A stretch of 64,000 nucleotides of DNA from Datura wrightii (taxonomy: Eukaryota > Streptophyta > Magnoliopsida > Solanales > Solanaceae), in the NCBI GenBank assembly GCA_035772735.1, contig JASDFA010000001.1, forward strand, positions 131,689,001-131,753,000. The letters run 5' to 3'. The notes under the pieces were generated by a model. That model worked only from the letters and a program-made list of their open reading frames with translations, ran no database searches and had not been told where the DNA came from. The translations under genes were made by a program, and so were the position numbers. Shown here piece by piece: positions 1-13,815 of this stretch; positions within the stretch are counted from its first letter, which is position 1; each line of letters starts with the position of its first letter.

Positions 1-1088
1 TTGATCTTTGTCAACAGATGATGATAAGCTTCGTTGAAAAATTATGGACAGAATATGCATGTTTTTTGGGAGTAGTGTCTACCACCGAGTAGGCTAAGGG
101 TCGATTACCCTACGCCTCAGAATTGCATGCCAACATAGGTTGATTCTTATTATATATACTTTGGGACCTCCATTGTGAGCTATCCCCTACCCCGATTAGG
201 CTCGAGCATGATATCGATATCATGGTGTTGTCCTTAGCCTGGCAACGCTTTGGACGACTCTACCCACTTGTGTGTGATAGTTGGGACCACGTAAGTTGTA
301 TCGTGGTATGTTTGTTATATGACGAGTCTCCCATTTTTCATCATGATTTCAGTTATGCATGTTTATCACTCATGATATATATGTGTGTGTGTGTGTGTGT
401 GTGTCTATATATATATATATAGATAAATGTAAACAAGTTTGACCCAACATTTAGTTTTACTTATGATTATGAGATTTAAGCGTTGGGTCAATCATTTTAG
501 CTATGATCTCATGTTATGAACAGATCATGATTTCAGAAAATAGCATGCAATCCCTACTCTCAAATTCTTATCTTGTTCATGTTTTATATTATGCATGTTT
601 TAAATGATTTTACTTATTTAAGAGGTTTTACTTACCCTACACACTCGGCACATTCCACGTACTGACCGCATACTCTATGTTGTATCGTTTCATGATACAG
701 GCCTCAGGCCTCAGTACTCAGCCTCAGCCTCGTCCATAGCCAGTCATCCTGAGTAAGCATCCCAGATCTATTGGTGAGTCCTCATCCCCCAAGGACCATG
801 CTTTATCAGTTTTCTTTATGTATTCAGTATCAGATTTAGAGAGTTAGTTGGGGTCTTGTCCCATCAACTCATTAGTATTAGAGACTTTTCAGACATACAA
901 TGTAATTAACTTCAGATTTATGGGTATTTATGATGTTATGCTTATTTCACACTTCCACTAAGTTTATCGTGTCGATCTACTATTTTTATAATTGAGTTAG
1001 ATGTTATGTTCTTGCCGTGGGTTGACTTGAAATTCCTCAGGGTTCCTTGTCCTGTGTATAAGTCCGGGCCTATATTCGGGTCGTGACA
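1..1088 (+). mobile_element. Chromovirus LTR, 3' part
   Basis: This is the 3' part of a Ty3/gypsy LTR read on the plus strand, ending in GGGTCGTGACA at about 1,088. It matches, in reverse complement, the LTR at 33,421-35,785 and the abutting copy at 1,089-3,272. Shared blocks include the stretch around 625-700, which mirrors the block at about 1,470-1,550. The 5' part lies outside the window. No internal domains follow; the sequence runs straight into an opposed LTR copy. Confidence 0.8.
380..420. repeat. (TG)n(TA)n microsatellite
   Basis: A run of about eleven TG units followed by about seven TA units lies inside the LTR fragment. The related LTR copies at 1,089 and 33,421 do not show it, so it expanded in this copy. 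Confidence 0.9.
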
Positions 1089-3272
1089 CGAACATAGGCC
1101 CCAATCCAGACACAGAACCTAGAAACACAAATGGCCCAAAGTCAACACATGACATGAACAAGATAACTAAATCAACATAAGCAAAACTGATAACTAAATT
1201 CTGAAATTGTGGATATCTGAATTAACAAAACGTCTATTCAATGGTAGTATTATAACGCTAAATCTGAAGTTGAATACAAAAATCTATATCTAAAAAGCCT
1301 CTACAACTAATGAGATGATGAGACAAGCCCCCAACTATCCCTAAATCTAAAACAAAATGGCATAACAATACTGAAAGATAGATGTCCTCAGAAGATGAGA
1401 ACTTACCTAAGGCAGGGTCTGAGCTGAAATGAAAGTAGACTAATGGAACATCTGAGTCTGAATACCAGGACCTGTATCATAAAATGATACAACATAGAGT
1501 ATGCGGTCAGTACTTGGAATGTACTAGGTATGCAAGGTAAGTAAAATAGGCTGAATAAGTATAAACTGAATTCATATACATCGTAAATGATAACATCTTA
1601 AGATTCTAAGAGTAAAAATTGCATGCTGATATCAAAAAACATGAATAAACAAAAACCTGATCTCATAACTAAATCAAATGACCCAAAACTGAAACTGAGA
1701 CTCATAAGTAAAAATTGATAACCTAATCATTGGGCCAAACCTGCTGAAAACATAATATCATAACTGATAGTCATGCATCACTGAAATAAGGAGGAACAAT
1801 GGGAGACTCATCATATAACCAACACAATGACGCTAGAGCTTACGTGATCCCAACTATTACGCTCAAGTTGGCAGAGCTGTCCGAAACCTTGCCAACGCTA
1901 AGGACGCTACCATAATATTGATATCAAGCTAAAGGCCCATTCGGGGTAGAGAAAGCTCACAAGGGAGGTCCCAAAGTAAAATGTGAAATCCTATGTGGGC
2001 AGGTAGTTCTGACAACGGGGGTTTTCATGAACCCCTAGCCTACTCAGTTCTAGACACTACTCCAAATAATATGCAAGGTTCTCTTCATTATTTTTGAATG
2101 AAGCTGATAATAAATTACATGCATATTCAAATTTGAGTACGAGGAGTCCTGGCTGCAAATATACCATATGCTGAATATGGAAGTATAGATTCAAAAACCA
2201 TATGATAAGATGATTTATAGAATTGAACTGAATCATGAAAACATGCTAAATCTGAGTGGGATTACCCAAAATCTTAAGATCATACATACTTGAAATTTAC
2301 TTCACCAGTGAAAATCATAGATTTATATATGGGTAACTCGTAAACATACATACATACTAGATACATCATCATAGACTAATTCTTTTCATGAACTTGCATA
2401 ATTGGGAAAAATCTTTTAACACTTGAAAAAATCTCTTTATAATCAATTAGTACATAAAATCTGTCCATGAATCTTAAAACATGCTTTAAAACATGAAGGG
2501 GACTGACCAATAAATAAATCATAGAGAATTTCATAAATTGGTGTCAAAACCCCATATGATCATACACTTGAATTAACACTTGAATTCATGAACATGAATA
2601 GATATTTGGTCATGAGTGAAAGGAAACTCTCATTCATGGCCCTATATACGTGGGTAAACTGATTCTTAAGTTGACTTTGAATGCCCAAGAGATTTGGAGG
2701 GGAATTGGAGGATTCTAAGCTTGATCTTCAATGGAACTCTCTCAACTTGCATCCATGGGAGTTGAATGAGTTAGAATAGGTTAAAATCCTTTAATACACT
2801 TCTTTATGGGCTTAAGAAAGATGTAGCTTAGGACTTAGGAGCTTAGGAATTACGAAAGCACCCTTACTAAATTCATAGGAAAATAGTCATTGTCAGTCCC
2901 ACATTGGGACTGGACGACTCGTCATCATCACTAGACAAATGTTCATCTACTGATATTTCTTTTCCCACGGGCCACTTGATGAGTCATTATATGCACGATG
3001 ACTCGTCCTTCCATCCATTGCCAGCACTGTCCAACCATCCTTTAACCACCTGACGGGCCCGACCACAAGTCGTGTGAACGACGTTGTCCCTCCCATTGCC
3101 ACTGCTAGAGAATGAAACCTTCTCAATTGGTCGCCGCCTAATGGTTCACTTAACGACCCGTTAGGTCAAACAATGAGTCACTGGATGACTCATTCGGTGA
3201 CCTGGCACGAAATCTCCTATTTTCTCAGTTTCAACTCACAGGTTTGATCTTAGGGACTTTTGGGATATTACT
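1089..3272 (-). mobile_element. Chromovirus 3' LTR, minus orientation
   Basis: An LTR of about 2.2 kb in minus orientation. Its high end (GGGATATTACT) is followed by the C-rich complement of a polypurine tract (TATATCTCCCCCTTGG), which marks it as the 3' LTR of a minus-strand element. Its low end lacks about ten bases of the expected terminus TGTCACGACC and abuts the plus-strand LTR at 1,088. The block at 2,900-3,200 carries several ACGACTCGT-like near-palindromes in the U3 part. It belongs to the same family as 33,421-35,785. Confidence 0.8.
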
Positions 3273-3284
3273 ATATCTCCCCCT

Positions 3285-4356
3285 TGGGAACATTCATCCT
3301 TTAATATGGGTAAGCAAACTAGAAAGCTGGGGAAGGGAACTGAAATCTCAATCACTAAACATCTGAAGCTGAAAACTGACGGAGTGACAGACTCCAAACT
3401 GATATACGTAACTGAACTGTATTTATGAATCATATATAAATGTACTGAGATGAAACAAACTGAGAGACGTGAACTAAACATGAAACTGAATGGAGTTCTA
3501 AGGAGGAAACTAATATCTTATGTTGGAACTGAGTCAATAGGGAAAAGGTGTGGGTATTTAGCCATCATATCTACTTTGTCTTCCCACGTAGCTCCCTCAA
3601 CAAGAAGATTTCTCCATAAAACCTTTATTGAATCTACTTCTTAGTTCCTCAACTATCGAACCTGATGATCCAAGATCTCAATTGGTACCTCCTCAGAGGT
3701 AAAGGTTATCCTTCACACCCGTGCTCTCTATCGGGACAACCGAAGTTGGTTCACGAACACACTTCTCTAACAATGATACATGGAAAACTGGGTGTTCCGA
3801 AGCTAAATCCGATGGTAGCTCCAACTAATAGGCCACCTTAACAACATGTTTCACAATCGTGTATGGGACAACATATTGGGGACTAAGATTCCGTTTCTTT
3901 TTTAACCTCATCACTCCCTTCATGGGAGACATTTTAAAGAACACCCAATAATAAACTTGAAATTGAGTTCTTTTAGCCTAACATTCACATTTGAAATTTG
4001 ATAACTCTAAGTTCTTTTCAGCCTTTCCCTTATAAGCTATACTTTCTCCATAGCCTAATGAACTGAATCTGGCCCTATCCACATATCTTTACCTACCTCA
4101 AACCAACCATTGGGCGATCTACATCTCTGCCCATAGAGAGCCTCAAACAGAGCCATCTGGATACTGGAGTGGTAGCTATTGTTGTAAGCAGACTCGATAA
4201 AAGGTAAATGATCATCCCAACTACATTTAAAGTTAATAACGCATGCTCAACATATCCTCGAGAGTCTAAATGGCTTACTCGCCCTGTCTATCTGTCTGTG
4301 GATGAAACGTTATGCTAAGTTTGACCTGAGTATCGAGTACCTTCTGAAACAATCTT
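3285..4356 (-). pseudogene. Chromovirus integrase C-terminus and chromodomain remnant
   Basis: The minus strand encodes the end of a Ty3/gypsy pol polyprotein. At about 3,545-3,700 the reading includes EILDHQVR, KVLWRN, EGATWED and MMAKYPHLF, the usual chromodomain tail of Tekay/Del-type chromoviruses. It is interrupted by stops (one just after HQVR). The rest, to about 4,356, aligns with integrase C-terminal DNA at 28,600-29,400. The upstream catalytic core is missing because the Athila sequence begins at about 4,357. The chromodomain in intact relatives targets integration to heterochromatin; this copy cannot make it. Confidence 0.75.
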
Positions 4357-5301
4357 TCTTAGCCTCATCAGTAGCTTAATCCCTCTTGTTGTAAGACCTA
4401 GTTACCCCCGTTGAGCCTAAAAGACTTATTCTTTATTAGCCTCAATAGTATCTTAATTTCTATTGTTGTGAGACCTCAGACTTGTTGATCCAAAGTACTC
4501 TTCGACAATTTTAGACTTGTAAGTAAAGGACCACTGATGTATAATGTCAAGGGAAAAAGAAAAAGTTGGGGTAAGGAATGAAAAGTTAGAAGAACGGGTG
4601 CCCATAAAAATTATGTTGTCTAATTGCTTCTAGGGAATTGAAAAACAAAGCTTTAATTGCAGAATTCTTAGTTATTCTATGGTTAAAAAACTAGCAGTCA
4701 AGTAGTGAAGAAAATGGGGCATGAAAAGAAAAGACAAGGGTGAGTAGAGGAAAGCTGAACAAGCAAGGAAAGAGGTGGTGGACAAATAAAGTGAAATATG
4801 TCTTAAAAGTTCTTAGAATGGTAGTCACTATAAAATGAAATGTCAATCCTACATGTCTCATAAGCCTACATTACAATAGAGAAAAGTCCTTGTCATCTTA
4901 ATCTCCTGAAGCAATTAGGTAATCTTAACATACATGAAGGTCAAGCCTATAGTATGTTGCATATGTATAGTAAATCATTTGTGAGTGTGAGTGTGCCTTA
5001 CTTATAGTGTTCAATGCCTTATATTGATGAAGTTGAGCGAGTAACATCACCAAAAGTGAGGGGCACAAGAGGTCTAATTCGGTGTACTACTTGTTGCATG
5101 TGTCATACATAATCATGTTGTCCCTTTATATAAAAAAGATGAGTCATTTATAGAGATTGTGTGTTCTTGATTGTGAAATCTTTCTATGTGCTTTATTAAG
5201 AATTGTTGTATGATGATAAACAACATTATGTTTGCTCCATGCTAGTTGGTTTTGTATAAGATGATAGAGATGTCAAGTGTCGATGGTGAAATATTGAGTG
5301 G
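4357..5301 (+). mobile_element. Athila 3' internal region, orphan fragment
   Basis: This stretch is a diverged copy of 12,850-13,815, the DNA just upstream of the 3' LTR in the same Athila family; shared text runs from GAGACCTCAGACTTGTTGATCC onwards. It directly precedes a complete LTR, so that LTR once served as the 3' LTR of one element and now serves as the 5' LTR of the next. Its first part is locally duplicated: the block at 4,357-4,400 recurs at about 4,434-4,476. It has no coding potential. Confidence 0.75.
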
Positions 5302-7027
<1,726 letters not shown>

Positions 7028-7033
7028 TTTTTT

Positions 7034-7050
7034 TGGCATCGTTGCCGGAA
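7034..7050 (+). promoter_or_regulatory. Primer binding site, Athila type
   Basis: TGGCATCGTTGCCGGAA lies seven bases after the LTR end. It resembles the Athila/Tat primer site, read at 51,833-51,849 as TGGCGCCGTTGTCGGGG on the minus strand. Minus-strand DNA synthesis would start here. The differences show decay. Confidence 0.75.
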
Positions 7051-7237
7051 ACTTGAATATTGTTTAATCATTTGTAGGTTAGAATTTACTTTTTCTAGTT
7101 TGTATTTTATGTTTGTTTCTTATTTCTATTGAAGTTCATAGGGTTGTTTGCCTCAGTGTATGCCAAGAACGAGAAGTCAAGGACAGACCTTAGCTTCTCT
7201 TGATCTTGAAATAGGGAGAACCTTTTGAAGGTTAGCT

Positions 7238-8350
7238 ATGGAAAACATCGGGCAAGTAGCATGTGAAGAGAATGAGAGAGTTTCAGTGATGCATTTTGCT
7301 AGGCCGAATGTGGAAAATGCTTCTAAAGAAATTGTTAAACCGGCCATCACAGGGAACTTTGAGCTGAAAGAAGGGACTGTGTGGTTGGTCCAAAACACTT
7401 GCCAATCTCAGGGCAAGCCGCACGAGGATCCCCACAGGCATCTTATGATGTCTGTAGAGCTGAGTGAAAACTTCCACTACCAGAACGTGTCAGATGAATA
7501 TGTCAAGTTCACTCTATTTCCATTCTCACTAATCAGAGAGGCAAAAGAGGGGCTTCAAAATGAGCCTGCAGGATCCATCGCCACTTGGGAGATCCTACGC
7601 AATAAGTTCATCAACCGGTTTTTCTCTTCAAGTAGAACTGAGAACTGAGCGAAATGATCTTCAAATTCGTATAGAGAGATGGGAAACACTAGGTCAAGCA
7701 TGGGAACGTTATAGGGATTACTTGAGAGATTATCCACACCACATGCAACCTAAAGAGATAATTGGGAAAAACTACATTGGGGGTCTAAATCCTTAATCAA
7801 TGATACTACTTGACGCTACTGCACAAGGACAGATTCTGTCGGAAAGTTATGATGGAATTGATGCTCTCTGAAGCCTCATGTCTGCGGGGAGTTAGGATTA
7901 TCAGGATTCAGGTTGAGGATTTTCATCAGTAAAGGTACCGAAAAAACTTGAGGTGGATGGAGTAGTGGCAATCAGGGAAGACATTAGCCAGTTGGTGAAT
8001 GTGATCAGTAAGTTGGTGACCACACCAGTAGGAGGCCAAATGAAACAGGTACAACAGGTACAAATCCCACCATCATCATGTGAGGTGTGTGGAGAAGGCC
8101 ATGCCTATTCAGGTTGTCCTCTTAATCCTAAGTCTATATATTTTATGGGAAAACAAGGTCCTGGTGGAGGTTTTGCAGGTAATGGTTTAATTAGGGTACA
8201 AAAATGGAGCAAATCCCCCGTGGGAAGGGAATCAAAATTTCCAAAGGCCCTAAAACACTTATCAAAGGTCACATGGCCAGCAACAGAACAGTTCTCTTTA
8301 GGAGAAAATGAAGCAACAGATGGTGTAGCAGACCTAAGTGGTAAATGAAA
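7238..8350 (+). pseudogene. gag: Athila-type gag, frameshifted
   Basis: Gag is the structural protein of the retrotransposon particle. The first frame (7,238-7,648) carries the retrotransposon gag core, with FTLFPFSLIREAKEGL and SIATWEILRNKFINRFF. Near 7,630 the reading shifts and continues with ELRTERNDLQIRIERWETLG, typical of this family, then stops at about 7,795. A zinc knuckle CEVCGEGHAYSGC (C-x2-C-x3-H-x4-C) lies at about 8,080-8,120. At least one frameshift and several stops make it non-functional. The ATG at 7,238 is the first in frame; upstream residues typical of Athila gag are in other frames. Confidence 0.8.
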
Positions 8351-8929
8351 TGCAAAAATCCATCCATGACATTGAAAGGAAATGGAGCAATTGGCCCCAC
8401 AATAGAACAATAGACGACAGGGGGCACTCTCGGGTAATATTGGGAAGAACCCCAAGGAAAATGTCAATGCCATTTTCTTCCGCAGTGCTAAGGAGCTGGG
8501 TGAGGTTGTCCTAGAAAAGAAAAATTTTATGAGGAATAGGCCGTGAAATCCAAGAACGAGGTAGGGGAGTCTGGCAACCCATAATTGAAAATTGCAGTAG
8601 CTCGACCACCTCCCCCATTTCCTCAAAGGTTGAAGAAAAAGACAGAGGACATGGCCTATAGTAGGTATCTTGATTTATTGAAGCAGGTTCATGTGTTAAC
8701 CTTCTATTTCACGGTATAGTTGAGTTCAGTGATTCGAAGGAGTAAAGAGTCTTAGTCAAGGGGTAATATGTAAGAAAGTTTAGAGTTTAGATGGAATGCT
8801 TGCTATCAGTGCATTAATGTCCTAGTTTGGTGGAGCTTTTGCTGGAAGTTCCAATGTATACCAGGCATCTCAGGGATATCGTGGCCAATTAGAGGAGGCA
8901 TATAGAGTTTGAAACCATGGCTCTTACGG

Positions 8930-9330
8930 AAGAGTGCAGTTCTCTAATCAAGAATAAAATTTCAAAAAAGTTAAAGGATCCTGAGAGTTTCACCATTCCA
9001 GTCACTATTGGAAGAAAACAAATTGGTTTAGCCTTATGTTATTAGGGTGAGAGTGTCAATTTGATGTATGCATCCCTGTTTAGAACTCCAGGATCAGGTA
9101 AACCACGTCCTACCACAGTGATGTTGCAGCTTGCGGATCGGTCTCTAGCCTATCCTGAGGGAATCATTAAAGATATCTTGATTAAGGTAGGACCTTTCAT
9201 CCTACCGGTGGACTTTATAATCATAGACTATGAGGCAGATGCAACAGTTCTCCTCATTAAGGGTAGAGGAGTTTTAGCCACCGCCAACCCAGTCATACAT
9301 GTTCAATCGGGTAAAATGTCTATGTGAGTA
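8930..9330 (+). pseudogene. Athila aspartic protease remnant, active site lost
   Basis: The reading includes KKLKDPESFTIPVTIG, then ESVNLMYASLF, GKPRPTTVMLQLADRS and GPFILPVDFIIIDYEADA, the conserved run of the Athila retropepsin. The active site is read as ALCDLGASVNL in intact relatives. Here the aspartate is replaced by Tyr and the next residue is a stop codon, so it is inactive. The related minus-strand copy at 36,943-37,359 keeps CDLG. No reverse transcriptase follows. Confidence 0.8.
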
Positions 9331-10927
9331 GATGGTTACGAGGTAGTGTTTAAAGTGTTCAGAGCAGCATGAATGCCACTTGATTATAAGGACATTAAGA
9401 TGAAATCGACGGGAGAACCTAGAGGTTGTACTCAGTTAGTGGAGCAGCGAGTGCTACATGAGAGCTTAGCAGATCCTTGGTATAGTCACAAATCCACTCG
9501 GATAAAGGAGGCATAGGGACCATAGTCGTTCCATGACATTAAATCAAGTACAACATGGCAGGAAACCCATCAATGTCGAATCACGATGTTAAATAAAGCA
9601 CTTGATGGGAGGCAACCTATCTTTTTTCTTTTTAGTAGTTTTTATGCTTTTATTTTCTTTGTAGAGACGAACAGGGTGTAAGAGGCAAGAACAAGTTGGG
9701 ACATTGAGCTAAAAAGTGTAAGTCTAGGGTCAGACAGTTGGCATGGGATGCCAGGAGTTAATTTCTAGAAGAAAAAATTTTTTTAGGTGAGGATATAGGG
9801 GGAACACTGTGCCAGCCCCTATCTTCAGAGGAAATTTTTTTTCTATGTCTATGGTGAGATAGAGGGGGCGTCGCACCAAGGGGTATTTGACCAAAAATAT
9901 TTTGGTCAATATTGACTCAAAAGACCTTAAAATTACATAAATTCCTATGCTCCACATTTTATTTAAGGTCCCATTCATCCTTTTCCCTCAAAAAGTTGAA
10001 AAACGAAAAGCAAAAAAAATTCTCTATCTCTCTCCCTTAATGTCGTAGCTTCCCATTCCCTATACCCTCCATTTTTGTCTTCTCCAACAAGTTGGTGTAG
10101 CTCTCGTCTTCAACTTAAGTAAGTATGTTTCTTCTCTATTATCCAAGTAGTGATGCCAGCATGCTCCCACACCCTTCTTCCCCAAGATTTAGAACCCAAA
10201 ATCACCATTAATGGTGAAGCATTTGAATTTCATGTTTTGGGTTTTATGAGCTTAAATCCTTAAATTCTTCCATTATTGTACGTATCTTTGTTGGGTAGCT
10301 TAATTCTTGGTTGAATATGGTGATTTGAACTTGTGGGGATAATGGAGTAGGTGAATTAAATTTTTAAATGATGATGGGTAGGTGCATTGATTGTAGAGAC
10401 AGAAAATACATGAAGCTTTGAATTCTTGAATGTGATAATTGCTTGAGTTGGTAAAATTCTTAATTAATTTATGTTGAATGGTAGCAAATTATTTATCGTT
10501 GGTTGATGGAATTGAATATTGCTACTCCATTACATGACTTACTTGAATTGTGAATTGGAGAAGGAAAGTGAGAGGGATAGCCTAGATAGTCATTCTTTAT
10601 TAAAAGCTAAAGGCTAGAGGAGAGCTGAAAAAAAAGAAAAAAAATCATCAAATTGGTGTAGCATAAAGTTAGTGAATTAAATTGGATTGTTGAGATTAGA
10701 TGATGATGGGGGAGTCTTAGGTACCATATTTGATAAATTCTGACATATATGCTAGCAAATTAAGTGTGGGGTGAATTTTTCACCTTCCACACTTACTTAG
10801 TTAGCCATTTGGTTCACAAACTAATTTTGTAGAGTTCTTGATTTTTTTCTTGATAGGTACAATGGCACTAAAAGAAAAGGAGTTGATAGTAGTTGAGAAG
10901 AGCCAAAAAAGGGGTAGACCATGAAAA
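9331..10927 (+). mobile_element. Athila internal region without pol
   Basis: About 1.6 kb between the protease remnant and the next ORF. The motif GGGAGGCAACCTAT at about 9,608, typical of this region in Athila-like elements, is echoed on the minus strand at about 36,590. I see no RT, RNase H or integrase motif in any frame, which suggests a non-autonomous element. Confidence 0.6.
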
Positions 10928-11830
10928 ATGGAAGCTAGTTCCTCAGCTCCCAAAGGAGGCCCCGCAAGGAGATTCGGAGCAAAAGAAGTTGAGCCTCATG
11001 GGCTTAGATGGTTTAACACTAAAAAGGAATCCAAGTATTACCTTGAGAACTGCATAGATGAGGGCCTCTTAACACTTGAGTTCCCCGCTATTCGGGAAAA
11101 TATACGTGAGTTGGGAGCTAGCTATATCGTCAATGAGCCGTAGAGGTTGGGAGCTAGCTATATAGTCAATGAGCCGAAGAGGTGCAACCTCACTTTGGTG
11201 AGGAAATTCTACACAAATTGGGACACCTCATTCAGAGATAGTAAAAAGATCAAGATCAGAGGACAGGAGGTGTGATTCACAGCTAAGAGGTTCAATGCTT
11301 TCTTATAGAAACCTGCAGTAGACCCTTTAAAATATTTCAACTTGTTGGAAAAATCGCCATACAGAGACATCCATCACACTTTGTGTAGTGAGCACTCATC
11401 CGCCCGATGGGCGAGGGATCAACATGGAAGCCATTCCACACTTGCATTTGCTTATTTCAGGGAGGCAAAGGTGTGGGTGAAGTTGGTATGTGCTGTTTTT
11501 GTCTCTAGGACACATTTGATAGATGTGACTCATGAGCAGATTATTTTGGTGTACATGTTGATGAAGGGATACCGGTTAATTCTGGTGTTGTGATTCACCA
11601 CAATATGAGGAGATCACGAGACAATTATAGATGAAAATATTGCCACAGTAGTCTCTTGACTATGTACTTGTGGGAGGCAGGTATCGAGGCGGAGGATGCT
11701 GAGCTTGTATTACCTTTGGCACGATATTTGGCTGGACAAATGATAGACATCACTAAAGCAAAGGATATTTCCCCTTCCGCAGGTCCCTCTCTTACTATTG
11801 CTGATCGGTAGGCTCGAGATGAGAGTTAAC
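10928..11830 (+). pseudogene. Plant retrotransposon-associated ORF (putative plant transposon protein type)
   Basis: The protein starts MEASSSAPKGGPARRFG and continues with EVEPHGLRWFNTKKESKYY, FPAIRENIRELG, RCNLTLVRKFYTNW, FTAKRFNAFL, DIHHTLCSEHSSARWARDQ and VWVKLVCAVFV. I recognise this as the domain often labelled putative plant transposon protein (probably PF20167), carried by many non-autonomous elements in nightshade-family genomes; its function is unknown. Stops interrupt it after VNEP, after GQEV, after NAFL and after LILVL. Further along, at about 11,985-12,090, comes an acidic tail rich in Asp and Glu. It takes the place pol would occupy. Confidence 0.65.
11110..11181 (+). repeat. 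36-bp in-frame tandem duplication
   Basis: Two copies of a 36-bp unit starting GTTGGGAGCTAGCTATAT lie back to back, with two mismatches. The unit encodes LGASYIVNEP and keeps the frame. The first copy ends in a stop codon (TAG) where the second has AAG. Confidence 0.9.
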
Positions 11831-13815
11831 AGGGTGGTATGTTTGGGATGATGGAATTACAACTGAAGATAGGAGGTCAACCAGCCATAGTAGAGGAGAT
11901 GTACATTTTAGAGGCACGATACATGCTCAGAGAGAGTGCTATGTTGATGTGCTAAGTGGGCCCATCTTTTGAGCAGTTGCTTGATGATGATGAGGCTACA
12001 GTCCTTAGGATGGTGTTGATGATCTAGACATGGAGGAGGAGGAGGATGCTACAGGCACCACATAGGTTGATGGCGAAGAGGATGATGCTTAGCAACCAGG
12101 AAGCTTCTTTCTCTCCCTTTATGATGCTATTATGTGTGCAATGAGGACAATGCACCTTTTTAAGTGTGGAGTAGAGAAAAGTTATATTCCCGTTGTTCTT
12201 TAATTGCTATATTTGTAGGTCATAGCATTTTTATATTCCTAGTAGCAATAGTTGGATGATTTGTAGGTCTTGGTTTGTAATAGATAGTATGATGATGTGG
12301 GCTACTTTGATGCCTCGGATGTTTGAATTGTTGTGTTCGTCATGACTATTTTATGTTTGGTTTCTTTATTTTGGAGTAATTCTTTTGTTTTTCTTGAGTC
12401 ATTGTAGTCATATATTAATGATGTTTCCCTATGATAGAGGGATGAAGACCATCATAAGGGAAGTTACATCATTTTTTTTAATTTTATAGGATTGAGTCAT
12501 AGAACATCCGCTTGGATGCTTGTTGACATTCTACTTAGCCACCATGCTAGAGTAATAGGGTGGTCATCTTCATTGCATGAGCTAGGGTTCATGAGAGATG
12601 CACATATCGCTTTAATTTGACTCAACATATTCTTAGGGCTTAGTTATGAGTTTAACTTGTCATTCAATATGATTGTGTGAATGTGTAGCTGTAGAAACTT
12701 ATTAGATTCCTTTTTCCATGAGAGGTGAGCTGAATTATTTTGTATGTATATATTGAAGCATCTAGAACTTGCCTTAGTGTATGTAGGATAACTGGTTGAT
12801 AGGGAGTTGCGAGATAGTGCCAATTTTTTCCCTATAGTTGTTTTACCTTCCTAATTATTTTCTGTAGTTACCCCTGTTTAGACTAAAAGCCTTATTCTTT
12901 CTTAGTCTAAATAGTAGCTTAATTCCTCTAGTTGTGAGACCTCAGACTTATTGATCCAAAGTAGTCTTAGGCAATTTGAGACTTGAAAGTAAAGTCCACC
13001 GATGTATAATGTTAAGGGAAAAAGAAAAAGTTGGGGTAAGGAAACAAAAGTGAGAAGAAGGGGTGCCCATAAAAATTGTATTGTCTACTTGCTGCTAGCG
13101 AGTTGAAAATGAGAGCTTTAATTGAAAAATTCTTAGTTATTCTATGGTTAGGAAACTAGCAGTCAAGTAGTTAAAAAATGAGGCATGAAAAGAAAAGACA
13201 AGGGTGAGTAAAGGGATGGTGAACAAGCAAGGAATGAGGTGCTGGACAAGTAAAGCGAACTATGTCTTAAAAGTGCTTATGGTGGTAGTCACTATAAAAT
13301 AAAATATCAATACTACCCGTCCCTTAGACGAAATTACAACAAAGAAAAGTACTTTTGATCTTAATCTCTTGAAGCAATTAGGTAAACTTAATGTACATGA
13401 AGGGCAAGCCTATGGTATGTTGCATATATACATTACATCATTTGTGAGTGTGAGTGTGTCTTACTTATTGTGTTCCATGTCTTATATTGATGAAGTTTAG
13501 AGAGGAACATCATTAAAAGTGAGGGGCACAAGAGATCTAATATGGTCTACTACTTGTTTCATGTTTCACACATAATCATGATGGCCGTTTGTATTAAAAA
13601 GATGAGTCATTTATAGAGGTTTTGTGTTCTTGATTGTGAAATCTTTCTACGTGCTTTGTTGAGAATCGTTGTATGATGATAAACCAATATATGTTTGCTC
13701 CATGCTAGTTGGTTGAGTATGAGTTGATAGAGGTGTTAAGTGTGACAGTAAAACATGATTTTTGGTATGTTTTAAGGATTGTTCGAGGACGAACAATGGT
13801 TTAAGTGTGGAGTGG
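11831..13815 (+). mobile_element. Athila 3' internal noncoding region
   Basis: About 2 kb downstream of the plant-specific ORF with no convincing coding frame. The second half (12,850 onwards) is the parent type of the orphan fragment at 4,357-5,301. It ends in the purine-rich TTTAAGTGTGGAGTGG, the likely polypurine tract directly before the 3' LTR. Confidence 0.65.
13779..13796 (+). promoter_or_regulatory. Stem-loop upstream of the polypurine tract
   Basis: TTGTTCGAGGACGAACAA forms a perfect 7-bp stem with an AGGA loop and ends 20 bases before the 3' LTR. The same kind of hairpin occurs at the same distance in the other LTR families of this window. The role is unknown. Confidence 0.7.

Noticed and set aside
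222..422. Open frame ending in a run of VCVCVC
   Set aside because: It is a translation of LTR sequence and a TG microsatellite.
8105..8626. Minus-strand open frame of 173 codons, the second longest in the first half of the window
   Set aside because: It lies opposite the Athila gag zinc knuckle, which is on the plus strand, and has no recognisable domain.
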